Positions 12,474 to 22,646 of a DNA stretch of 64,000 bases are shown piece after piece. The stretch is from the NCBI GenBank assembly GCA_019188255.1, contig JAETXT010000002.1, positions 2,356,001-2,420,000 on the forward strand. Direction: 5' to 3'. The notes below the pieces were generated by a model, which did no database searches, was not told where the DNA came from, and worked only from the letters and a program-made list of their open reading frames with translations. Every line of letters starts with the position of its first letter. Position 1 is the stretch's first letter. Position numbers and translations under genes: made by a program. This stretch comes from Verticillium longisporum. Its lineage: Eukaryota; Ascomycota; Sordariomycetes; Glomerellales; Plectosphaerellaceae.

Positions 12474-14518
12474 TCATGGACCCTGCCAATCTTGCTCGAG
12501 CATATGAAGATACTCGCCAGCCACTCTCCATCTTCGATTTATGCTGGCGAGACCCTCTTTCGCGATTGTTGAAGCGTCCACCACCACGCTATGCTCTTCT
12601 TGGGCCAGCCATGAGAAGTTGTTTGCAGCGGAGTACAGCGCGTCAAGTATCAAGGGGCTCACACGACGAAGTATTGAGCCGCTGCTATCGAGCATAGCGT
12701 GGTCAGTGTCAAGTCCCAGCTCCAGACGGACTGTTGAAACCGGAGCCGGGGATGGATGTAAAAGTTGGGAGAATATATCTCGGCTCAGTAGACTGATGAC
12801 CTGACTACTAGTTGTCTGCAGGCCTCGGAGTGCTCTGTGCCGTAGATTTGCCTCCTGTGTTGAGGAGGGAGGATATGGGGGTGGCCAACTGTACGTCTCC
12901 TGTAGCAACAACGTCGCAGATAAGAGTACGGCTTGCGGGGCCAAATAAGGATTCCAGCTTGTCGAAGCCAAGAAAGGGTCAGTGTGATATGTAGGCAGCG
13001 AGTAGCCTTGCCGGCTAGCATTTGCTTCCCCGTCCACCACCGACGATGCATGCAAGAGGGTGTCCAATAATGACATAGCTGCACTAGCTAAGAGCGGCTG
13101 ATCTGTGTTTTCCTGAGATGTTGGCATCAAACGAACGTGCGCTAAAACGCGAGATGCGAGCGTTGCAGCTTCGCAAAGTCGTGAGAAGGGGCTGGGATCT
13201 CCAGTAAACAGGGATGCCACTGTGCGTTGTGTGACCAACGAGGGACTATCGTCGTCCTGCAGATGGAATCAGTACGTTTTGAACGAACCGACTTGCAGAC
13301 AATGTTGCGCTACATACCCATATTCGATCATTTGCTGGCAAGATTTCGTGTTCGGGCGGATCAGGAAGGATACACTTCTTCTGGTTTCCGAGGCAGACGA
13401 TTCGGTCGAGAACCACGGTCGCCCACCAGGTCCGTCTACGCTCTTCAAGCTCGACCCATGTTGTCTACGCACCGAGTTAGACCCTATGTCAGGGGATCAA
13501 GCGTTCGTTGAGCGGGGAACGCACGGCGCTGTTGAGGAGTATCGAGCTTTCGTGAACGTCAGGCAACCCTAGAAAGTCGGCGTATCGAGCACAGCCCCTA
13601 TTGTTGTCCATGCCGCAGGATAGATGCCATGACTGTACTCATAGATAGCTATGAGGACCATTGATTGTAGAACCATGATTGAGGGGATACCGCCGTGTTC
13701 AAGCGACAGAATAAATCGCTTTGCCGTCAGATAGATGTAGTGATCGGCAGCGGCGACGGAGGGTATTGGAACTGTGGTCACGAGCTTCACGGCTAGGAAC
13801 AGCATCGCTAGGTCCGAACCCCTTCCAGAAGGGAGTGGCCGTTCTGCATACGACTTTTCGAGATGATAGGCAGCCAGAGATGTATTGTAACAAAATATTC
13901 GTTGATGGCTTGCTGAATCTCAGGGGGCTCGCCTAGCTGCGCGAGAACTTCCTGTCCAGGGATCAGCATATCGACGTATTCACTCAGCCGGACTATGCTG
14001 GCCATACTCCTGACGTGCTAGCATACCTCGGGTATCTCGACTACGGGCTTTGGCACGACTCTTCTCATCCGCTTCCAAGTGGACAGGTCGAGGAAGAGAC
14101 TCGCTGGAAACTGGACTGAAACGGGTGGTTGCCACGAAAAGTCGGCCTGAACGTAGTTTGGGACAGCGTTGGGTGGTGGCGAGCCTCCAAGGCTTGCCAC
14201 AGAACCCGAGCTGTTGGTATTCAGGCGAGTCTCGAGCTCTTGCAACTTCAACTGAAGAGCAGCAAAGTCTTCGGGGGTCGGAGCGGGTACGGCATCTGTG
14301 TAGTCGCAGTGCCTGCGCATGCGTACACAGAGCCCGCACGACGGCAAGGCCTTGTCGCATTTCCGCTTCTGCCTTTTACAAGTGCCACACGCCTGTGGCG
14401 CTCTGGTAGAAGACTGTTCTGACGAGGACTCTGATGGAAAAGATAGCGACATGATCAGGGTTGAAGAGCGTTGTGTATTCTCGAGCTGGAGTCGTGCCTC
14501 TTGCCGGGTATAAGGCAA
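12474..14518 (-). CDS. Zn(II)2Cys6 transcription factor (two apparent frameshifts)
   Basis: Four exons: 14518-14027, 13951-13525, 13464-13318 and 13256-12474, with introns of 75, 60 and 61 nt. The Zn cluster is CX2CX6CX6CX2CX6C (Cys 44, 47, 54, 61, 64, 71 from the first ATG), followed by a short leucine-rich linker and a fungal-specific regulatory domain containing YFVTIHLWLPIISK and WVELEERRRTWWATVVLDR. A second ATG at 14452 is an equally good start, giving about 594 instead of 616 aa. In the second exon the frame breaks twice. At 13819-13822 the G4 run would need to be G5 (SLLEGGSDLAMLFL), and near 13590 GTGCTC would need to be GTGGCTC (IGAVARYADFLGLP). Adding both bases makes this exon 143 whole codons, in phase with its neighbours. 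Target genes are unknown. Confidence 0.9.
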
Positions 14519-16662
14519 AGCCCAAAGTCAAGTCATAGGGCTGAGTGAGACCAGTCAAATCCGGGGAGGGGGGGTTCTGAGGGGCCGTCCGAACAACTCG
14601 GAAAAACCTCCAGGGCAGCAAGAATTTGTCAGGTACTGGCGTCATAGTCCTTTATGTGGTACTCGGGAGGCCAAGAGTAAGCATCTCGACCCGGGGTATC
14701 CACGGACTTGGGAGTCAGGAGAAACGGATTCGGAGGGCATCAACCGGCACTGGCGAGAGAGGGTTCCATACCGACCCCCTGATGTTCACCGGTTGAGAGA
14801 TTGGGCTGGCCCTAGGTCATCGCAGGCTGTGCTCGTCTTTTCGGCGGCTGCGGCCCACCATTTAGGTAGGTCGCACATACGTAGGAGGCATGGGCCAGGT
14901 GTGGGAGGATGGGAAGGCATATGCCGGAAGGACTCCATTTCATTCCATGGCAGTCTGTGGTCTGCGGCCCGCAGCGAGCGCGCCAGAAGCTGGTAATCCC
15001 GTGCCCGGCCCAGAAAACTGTATCACGGACAAGCTTCCGTTCCAAATAACCATCGCCAAGCCAAAGACCAGACGCGGTCAAGTTGCCCTGTTGGGATGCG
15101 CTTGAGTGAGTGGGGGTTTGCCATATAAGGTAGACTGGCGGCTGCGGGTGAAGAAATGTGGGAAGGGAGGGGTGGGTGTTGCTGACGATCGTCCGTCCTG
15201 GTTCCATGACTGGACGGCTGGACAGCCAGATGGGTTGGTGGTGATGTCGGTCCAGGAAAGGTAGGTGAGGTAGGTCAGGTATCTTAGGCAGTGATGAGAC
15301 ATCACCGGGTGGAGTTGAATGACGGGTAACGGACGTGCTTGGAAGCGGTTGTGTCGATGCACCGGGGTCAACTGACAGGCCACTGCTCCAGTGCTAAGGT
15401 GGGAGTAGGTAGTACGTAGTACCTACCTCCCCTAGAAGGCAAGAAGGCACCTCCCCTCGGCTCGGGCAACGTCGGAGGTGCCAGGGCAGTAGCGCAGTTG
15501 CACCTGTAAGATGGCTTTCCGAGCACGGGATTGGCTCAAGTTCCGAGAAGCTGCCAAGAGCTGTCGTTCAGCTGGCAGGGGCGGTTGGACCAGTCACAAC
15601 CCGTTCAGGTACGAGCCCCCGACAGCTTCGGGCTTCCAGAAGTTCAGTCGACATTAGACTCGATCCTGGGAGAGGCACAGAACAATGATTCCTTCGTCTG
15701 TCTTTGCTCGATCCGGGATGGAGTCATCGCTCATCTCCCTGCTCATGCTATCCTTGACGTCACACGCATTGGCGCTTCGGCATGTTGCCCTATGGCAGGG
15801 CTGAGCAAGGGACGTGTGATGCCGCAGTAGCCCAGCTGAGGGAGGCAGGTATCATGGTTCCAGGTGCGCTTACTCTGCATCCTGCACCTGCCTCTGCACC
15901 TTCGCCTGCGCCTGCACCTGCACTTACTTACACCTGCACTGCACCATGCGATCCTCCCGTCTCCACTGCCCATCCACCCGGCCTCCGCCCTTTTGCCCTT
16001 TCTCACTCCCGCATCACCCCCCTCCTGCCGACGTGACCTAGATAGGCCCAGACAGAGAGGCAGAGGCACAGAGGCAGAAGTCCAGAGGCGACGCCTTTTC
16101 GCCTCCCCCATCCCATCTTCATCGGCAATCATCAGGCACATCGCCCGCCATACGCAAGTGCCGGCTCGTACTGTCAGCAAACAACCCCCCCTCTGACAGA
16201 CAACCTTCTCTTCACCGCTCGCAATACACTCGACGCGGAAATCACGAGTCCACCCCAGGCACATCCCTGTCGTCTCCATACTCCCGGCTCCATCAACCAA
16301 GCATGGCATGATGGTCCTGACAAACCCTCCCCCCCCTCCTCTCCTGGGGGGCGACGATGGAGCTGGGGCCACGCACGGCCAGCAGCTGCCCTGAGAGCAA
16401 TCCGTTCGTCTCACGACCCCCCGTTTCGTTGTTTACTGGACATATCGGTCGACACGCCACGAACCTCGATCAAGGTCACCTCTGGATCTTCACATCCTTG
16501 CCCCTACAACCGACAGCTTCTTCTTCGTCTCACCCACCATCATTCTGCAATCGTCACGTATCATCATCGGACCCCGTCACCGCTGCCGCCTTTACCTTTC
16601 CGTCTCTCCTTGTGCCTTGCCTCTTTCTCTCTTCCCCGGCCTCGCATTCGCACCAATGCAAC
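14519..16662. other. Intergenic region upstream of the J-domain gene
   Basis: No gene is supported. It holds GTAGGT/ACCTAC-type short repeats near 15240-15430 and a run of CCTGCAC-like units near 15886-15948. A pyrimidine-rich part (about 15880-16660) looks like leader. The frame is open upstream of the chosen J-domain start back to 16357, but that translation is low-complexity and unlike a protein N-terminus. Confidence 0.5.
15755..15762. promoter_or_regulatory. CRE-like palindrome TGACGTCA
   Basis: A perfect TGACGTCA palindrome lies about 900 bp upstream of the J-domain gene start. Such sites bind bZIP factors of the ATF/CREB type. Function here is inferred only from the motif. Confidence 0.35.
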
Positions 16663-19083
16663 ATGGCTGACTCACCTAATCGGCCCAACTATGGCAGCCT
16701 CAGCAATCGCAGCACCGCATCCCGGAGAAGCCGACCTTCGATGCGTGTCCCATCGGCTCGCTCATCCGTGGCCTACGATGATTACCCCTCCCACCTGCAC
16801 CCCCACGCGCTTCGCTCCGTCAGCTCGCGCTTCTCCCTTGGCGATTTTGCCGCCACGAGAAGCGAATTCGACTTTGACGATGATGCGTCCTCCATCTTTG
16901 AGAGGGCCACAGTTGCATCCGAGGCCGGTGACGTAGCCGGTGACAAGTTCGTCGCCGTTGGTGGTCTGAATCTGGATCTGGATCAGGTCAACGGGCCTGG
17001 TCAGATGGTCATCGAACACAGGGAGGAGGACGACGAGGGTGGCTCATCGGGCGACTATTACGACCTTCTCTGTCTGCCTCGAGACCCCTTGCTCACTCCA
17101 CGCCGCATTCGACGGGCATATTGGACGCTGCTGGCTCTGCTTCTCGACGACACCTACCCAGAGAACTTGAGCCCTCTGGCGACGGCCTATCTGAATCAGG
17201 CGCAGCAGGCCTTCGAGACGCTCATCGACCCGGCGAGGCGGGTCCATTACGATATGAGGTCGCGAGCCTGGCTTATCACAGATGACGACTCCCAAAAGGA
17301 GAATTTTGAGGAGCTTTACGAAGACGCCCTGGTACACCACCAATGGCTCGTCCAGCGCCGAGACTTTGAATCGTCGGCCGTGACCCTGCGTCTCGATGCT
17401 TCTGCTTTGGTCCAGGGTGCGCGACAACTAGGGAACCGAAATGTCCTCTTACAGCCGCTCGACTTTGCACTCAGCCAGTCAGTGACAACTGCTCCCCCTC
17501 CCTTCCCCCGCCTCTTGATGAGTCTTGACGACGACCTACGATTAGCATCACACGTGCGAGCCACTGGCGCGCTTACCGAGCTGACGGCAGCCCCCAACAT
17601 TTACCTTCCTGCGCCGGAGCTGACCCTGTCGGGCTCAGCTTACGGTCTTTTCGATGTGGTAGCCATCCCCACTAGCCTGCCCGACCTAATCCACCCCTTG
17701 CACACGCCTCTAACACCAAGTCCCAAGCTCCAACGTCTGGCCCCACGTGCCTTTTCCCCGGGCGTCAACCTCGATTTGCATCAGGACATTCTCCGCCGGA
17801 CCGCAGATGGTGGGGTTTTGAAGTCGTTTGTTCAGTTCTACTGTGACCCTTTGGGACGGAGGCTAGGCTCACGTCTCTGACATGAGGTGGCTGCCGGCAA
17901 GAAACCTGTGACCATCGATGAGAATACGCAGTCTTCACGGATAGCCTCTCAAACCCTGTCTCAGACCCCCGCCGGGCTGAGCTATTCAGTGGCGAACGGC
18001 CTTGCCTATATCAGTGCCGGCAGCGATGGTTGGCGAGGAGACATGATTGGCACCCTCTCAGCGAACCAGAACCGGGTTGAAGGGGGTGGTCCTAGTGTCG
18101 GGCTCCCTCTTGGACCAACACCAACACTTGAACTTGGATTTGCCACGGCTTCTGTGCGGTCATTGACAGCTCTCGGACGCTATGATCCACGGCTGACCAG
18201 TGGAGGTATATACGGACTAGACCACGAAACGGACGGCCCAGAGGACGGGTCCTGGTCTGCGCATGCGTCATTGACTTCGAGTACAGCCACGGGGTCCCTC
18301 CGCTACAGTCGGGATGTCTCTGGCTTGGGCAGCTCGTTGTCCGGTACTGACAGCCGCATCGAGATCGAGCTTGCTTCCAACTCGATGTTCGAGCGGCATC
18401 TTGCCGTTCGAAATCTGTGGCGCGTGGGCGTCCATGCTAAACTTGGACTTGAGGTTGGCGTCGGCAGTCATGCTTTCCACCTATCGCTGTACTGGTCCCG
18501 CCTCAAGCACCGGTTCAGCCTACCTCTGCTTCTCTCATCGCCAGGCACAACGGCATCTGTGGGTGTTGTTTTCTGGGCTGCTTTGCTGCCCTTCCTCGCC
18601 ATGGCCGGGGTGCAGTACGTATCGATCAAGCGCCCAGCCTCAAAAGCAGAAGTGTCCGGGACGAGCACAACAGAAAGGATCGAATCACGCATGGCGAGGA
18701 AACGGGCCGAGGCTGAGGAGGTTGCAGCACTCCTGACGGGCCCCGTTGAGGCCAAGCAGCAGCGTCGGCGTGAGATAGATGGTCTCGTGATTCTAGATGC
18801 TAAGTATGGCGTCCAGTCTGCGCTGGAAGACGGCAGCGGCAGTTTGTGGAGCGCTGGAAAAGTCGCAAATGTGACAGTCGCGACGGCGGCACTTATTGAC
18901 AGTCAAGGACGTCTCGTAATCCCGGCAGGCGTGAGGAAGAGCGGAGTGCTTGGGTTCTGGGACCCCGCGCCCGGGACCGCCAAGGTGCTGCAGGTACGGT
19001 ACGTGTATGGCGGAAAAGAGGGAGTGGTGGATGTCAAGGGGCGGAGGGCGCTGGTGCTTCCGCCTATGCAGGATGATGTATGA
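16663..19083 (+). CDS. DNAJC11-like J-domain protein with in-frame TGA
   Basis: A single open frame of 807 codons is interrupted by TGA at 17878-17880 (codon 406). The parts on both sides are in the same frame and belong to one protein. In order there is a Ser/Arg-rich N-terminus, a J-like domain at about residues 132-200 (DYYDLLCLPRD ... LIDPARRVHYDM), a large beta-rich middle region, one membrane segment near residue 630 and a C-terminal DUF3395-type domain with GFWDPAPGTAKVLQVRYVYGG. Human DNAJC11 has this architecture and works with the mitochondrial MICOS/SAM complexes; that role is inferred here. The HPD tripeptide needed to stimulate Hsp70 is absent and the position reads DDTYPEN. The TGA sits in CTC-TGA-CAT, where an Arg codon CGA would fit. 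No intron fits around it. Confidence 0.85.
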
Positions 19084-19406
19084 ACACGTGTTATGACTTA
19101 TGTGACAATCGAGAATGCCCAGTATCTTTTCGGAATACAAGAGACGCCGAGATATGAAAGTTATATAGAAGTAGAGACCTCGATACAAATAGAAATGGCC
19201 AAGAGGCTTACGAGTATGCACAACAACTTGTTCAAAGAGTGTTGAGTTGTGTTTGTAGTAAGATACAACTTACGGTTCAGAAGGAAAAATGATGTGTGTC
19301 TAGTTGACTCCTACTGGATGAAGTACTGTCGTTGCAATGTTGTTGTCAACCTCGGTTGATATCAGTATCGTCGACCTGCCTTTCTAGGCTCCTGCCATTT
19401 AGGAGC

Positions 19407-20497
19407 TCAACGCAGTACGGGCCGCCAGCCCTTGCGGCCTACGAAGTCCACGACGCCCTCGTCACGGAGAACGTCACTACCGAGACGGCCCGTGATGAGA
19501 CTACGCTCGACTTCGTGTCCGCGGACATAAAATGGGTATGTCAGACGTCCGTCTTCCCCCGGGGGCTGCTCATTTTCTGGCTCCCAGCGTGGCTTCTTCG
19601 TCCCACCCCCTCTCCTTTTCTTGACAAAGCCGCTCGCCGCTCGGTCCATGGAGAGGTACCACCTACGCTGGTGGACGCTGCAGATGGTGTTCTCTGCGCC
19701 AGGGTAGGCGTTCGTGGCGCGGACTTGAGCGTCTTCCAGTTCTTCAATCTCCTGACGCATAGCCTGTGACATATTGGCCGGGCCTGTCAGGGGTTTCGAC
19801 TCCTCCCCCGGGACTTCCTCCCTTGCTTCGAGCACGGCATCGTCCAGCTCCTCCTCCTCCTCTTCCTCGGAAGACGACGAATCGGCCTCCTCGGCAGCCT
19901 TCCGCCGTGCAGCCGGACCCGAATCTTCCTCTCGGCAAAAGCATCCCTCAGCTTCTCCTGCTCCGTCCTGCCGTCCTCCGCCTCGTCCTCGCTTCGCTCC
20001 GAATCAGGATCAACCTCGGGCGCAAACTTGGACCGCCGCCCGAGCACCTCATACGTGCCCGTGTCCCAGACAAGCAGCGACCCCGTGGCCCGCGACGCCG
20101 TCTCGACAAGGTGGTTCCACAGACAGTGCACGCGCGTCTCGGTTGCGTTGCGGCCGAGCCGGGCCGACGCGGCGTCGCCCGGTAGACCGTACATGACGGC
20201 CCAGCTCGCGCTGCTCGACCCGTTGATCTGCAGCCGCAGGTCGTAGTGCGTGCCCGCGACGGGGTGGTCGTGCTGGTGGACGACAAAGTGCGCGCCGCGG
20301 GGGGCCCCGAGGCACGACGCGTAGAGGGCGGCGTAGGCCGCCACGGGCAGGCGCGGCGCGGCGCGGGGCCAGGGGTCGAGGGCGGCGCCGGCGAGGACGG
20401 CGCTGAAGTGTGCGGCGTGGTTGGTGATGGTGGCGCTGCCGGATTCGATGGCTGCGGCAGGTGGCGGGGTCGGTCGAGCAGCGTTGTCGTCGTCGTT

Positions 20498-20528
<31 letters not shown>

Positions 20529-20674
20529 TCAGCTGCCTGGCGGCGCGTTGCTTGGGCGACGTCGTCGGGGACGTTGAGGGCCCATTCTAGGTTTCGCTTC
20601 TTGATGAAGGGGTTGGGAATGAGAGCTTGACCTGGGCTCCGTGGGCGTTTGGTGGCCATATTGGCCGATGTCAA
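19407..20674 (-). CDS. LigD-type 3'-phosphoesterase domain protein (one frameshift)
   Basis: One minus-strand exon. The N-terminal two thirds carry the 3'-phosphoesterase fold of bacterial DNA ligase D: HFVVHQHDHPVAGTHYDLRL holds the catalytic-type His residues and the HYDLRL Asp/Arg pair, and ETRVHCLWNHL gives a later His. The enzyme type trims 3'-phosphate or 3'-ribonucleotide ends before ligation; here it stands alone without ligase or polymerase. The frame breaks near 19901-19903, where LHGG should run into KAAEEADSSSSEEEE. One added G (minus-strand sense) gives a continuous 422-aa protein from 20674, or 417 aa from the next ATG at 20659. The C-terminal part ends with a conserved block around VERSLITGRLG and GWRPVLR. 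An acidic run early in the protein is coded by a GAC/GTC microsatellite. Confidence 0.88.
20486..20525. repeat. GTC/GAC trinucleotide repeat inside a coding region
   Basis: Near-perfect (GTC)n on the + strand encodes a run of Asp with single Asn interruptions in the LigD-type protein. In-frame length variation would be tolerated. Confidence 0.85.
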
Positions 20675-21016
20675 GACATGCAGAATAGAACTGTGTTCGG
20701 TTCAGCGCCAGCCATAGTCCGAGAAAACAGATGCATGAAAAGCAGTATGTTTCCTGCGCACAACCGCCATGCCATATCACGCCTCGCATACTACAAAGCC
20801 GGACGCGTGCAAGACAGACCAAGCGTCGCAAGTCTAAATCCATGTCGTGGCGTACACATGTGCCACACGCCGGCTACACAATCAGAGACTTGATTACTTC
20901 GACAGTTACGGTATAGGTAGTTCGTTGATCTCTTCATGTTCCTGTCGAATGTCTCGTTTCCTCGCTGGCCGAAATGCATCACGTGGTATGATTGAAATAG
21001 GCACCCGGCGCCGGTT

Positions 21017-21025
21017 CTCACCGTC
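21017..21025. repeat. Left 9-bp target site duplication
   Basis: CTCACCGTC lies directly outside the left end of the inverted-repeat element. The same nine bases follow its right end at 21749-21757. Confidence 0.85.
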
Positions 21026-21748
21026 GAGGAAGGCTATTTGTTCGGCCCTTGTTGGCTATTTGCTCTGCCCAACAGGGGTAAAGCCACAATAGATAGGGGA
21101 AAAGCCATAAACACAGCTCCACTACCAAAATTAGCTATAGCAACTATATACTTATCCTTTTCTCTTATATACTCGAGTCTCTCGATGAATTGCGAAGTAG
21201 GCGAGTCGCTGAACGGCCATTAGCAGCCCTTAGCAGGCCTGAGGTAGCTAGTGCTAATTTTTTTTACATTATAAATCAGGATATCGGAAAGATTATAGTA
21301 AACGCTGAATTAGCCTTAATTAGAGGCTATTCAGAACCCTCCCTATTAGCAGGACCCTCGGTAACGGCCTCGGTAACGGCCGGTAAGTTTGCCGGTAAAG
21401 GAGGCATCGTAGAGGCTTCGTATAACGATAAAATAATAGATTCGTAATATCTAGAGGGCTTAAAATAGGCGTATTTAGTGCTATTATTGCATTTAAGGGT
21501 ATTAATAATATAATAGATATATAGGGTAATTATAGAGCCTTAGGGGGCTACTAACTAGCCCTGCGCTAGTTTATTAGCTAGTTATAGCTAGTCTTTAGCT
21601 CGGAATTCATCGAGAGACTCGAGTATATAAGAGAAAAGGATAGGTATATAGTTGCTATAGCTAATTTTGGTGGTGGAGCTATATTTGTGGCTTTTCCCCT
21701 ATTGGGCAGAGCAAATAGCCAACAAGGGCCGAACAAATAGCCTTCCTC
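21026..21748. mobile_element. Non-autonomous Mutator-like (MULE) MITE, 723 bp
   Basis: The ends are long terminal inverted repeats: left 21026-21191 (166 bp) and right 21604-21748 (145 bp), both starting GAGGAAGGC when read inward. The left copy has an extra 21 bp around 21070-21100 that looks like an internal duplication (AAAGCCA...GGGG twice). Otherwise the arms differ by only a few bases. A perfect 9-bp duplication flanks the element. Long inverted repeats with 9-bp duplications are the mark of Mutator-like elements; fungal Hop has the same arrangement. The inside (21192-21603) is AT-rich with many TA steps and has only an 85-codon open frame (21190-21447) unlike a transposase, so the copy is non-autonomous. 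Confidence 0.85.
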
Positions 21749-21757
21749 CTCACCGTC
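21749..21757. repeat. Right 9-bp target site duplication
   Basis: CTCACCGTC directly follows the right inverted repeat and is identical to 21017-21025. Confidence 0.85.
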
Positions 21758-22646
21758 GTTACCGTTCGCGGGCCACTCGAATCCTCGTACGTAGGTAGGT
21801 AGGTAGGCACACGCATACACACACACACACACACAAAAATGCCATCCAAAGAACGTTCCTCTTGCCACTAGCATGGACCTAGAACCGATTGCAGTTTTTA
21901 TCAACAGCCGCGTCAGTCCTCACGAGGACGGATCACTGTCGTATACGCAGACAAGACTGAACCCAACGTCGCCCTAAAGGCGGAAACCATACGGAACGAC
22001 GACAAGCCCTATTACCCGCCATCAATAGCGGCACAGACCAATGATGACCTCTGTCGTGAGCAATGCATTTATCCGGCTATCGGTGATCACCCGCACATCC
22101 CGTGATGCTTTGGCCTCGTCCACGACGACGACGACACTGGCAGCGCCATCGCCCGAAATCTTGAACTTGCGCTCAAGGGAAAATCTGGGGCACTCCATCG
22201 AGGAAAACACTAGAGAGGCCCCTAGTGCGCCGGCGCTTGGAGACGGCTGCTGCCGTATGGATGTAGATGAACCCGATGATGCAATCAGCCAGCAGTGACT
22301 ATGGGTGCTTCAAAGGGCAAGCGGGTGAGCAAAACTGTCTGGCAGCCATGTTCCACAATGACAATCCGTCAGCAAGGGGCAAAGCGATTGAAGCAGTATC
22401 ACATTGAAGCGCAAACGCCCAAGTTGGGGAAACGCGGTCGCCGTCGCTATACAGCTGTCCCTCCTTCCCTGCCTACCTTGTCCGCCTAACGCCGCGTGTT
22501 ATCAAAAACGAACGCCGCAAATGTACCACAAATGTACGACCTGTACCTTTTAGTTCCGCCCTTGACCTGCTTCGTATACCTACTCCCCGCAACATGTACT
22601 GCACATGATCCCAAGCGGCACTCGTTCCTGGACCTGCGCGTGTCGC
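21758..22646. other. Intergenic region between the MITE and CAC2
   Basis: It holds simple repeats at 21788-21836 and several short open frames (about 22022-22489) without recognisable protein character. The last 150 bases are probably the 3' end of CAC2. Confidence 0.45.
21788..21836. repeat. GTAG and CA microsatellites
   Basis: A (GTAG)n stretch is followed directly by (CA)n, just outside the MITE. Confidence 0.85.

Noticed and set aside
13465..13524. A third frameshift in the Zn2Cys6 factor between NSA and TTWVELEE.
   Set aside because: A 60-nt intron with GTGCGT, a CTGAC branch site and TAG explains the stops without any error.
13952..14026. In-frame stop after EIPEV in the Zn2Cys6 factor as a nonsense mutation.
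   Set aside because: A 75-nt intron removes it and gives EIPEEVLAQLG, which fits the family.
15743..16414. 223-codon minus-strand open frame upstream of the J-domain gene.
   Set aside because: It runs antisense to a GC-skewed pyrimidine-rich leader, which creates long open frames by composition.
16357..16662. N-terminal extension of the J-domain protein from an upstream ATG.
   Set aside because: The added residues are low-complexity and unlike protein; the ATG at 16663 starts a natural sequence.
21190..21447. Transposase remnant inside the MITE.
   Set aside because: 85 codons with no DDE-type motif or zinc finger; more likely chance in the element's centre.
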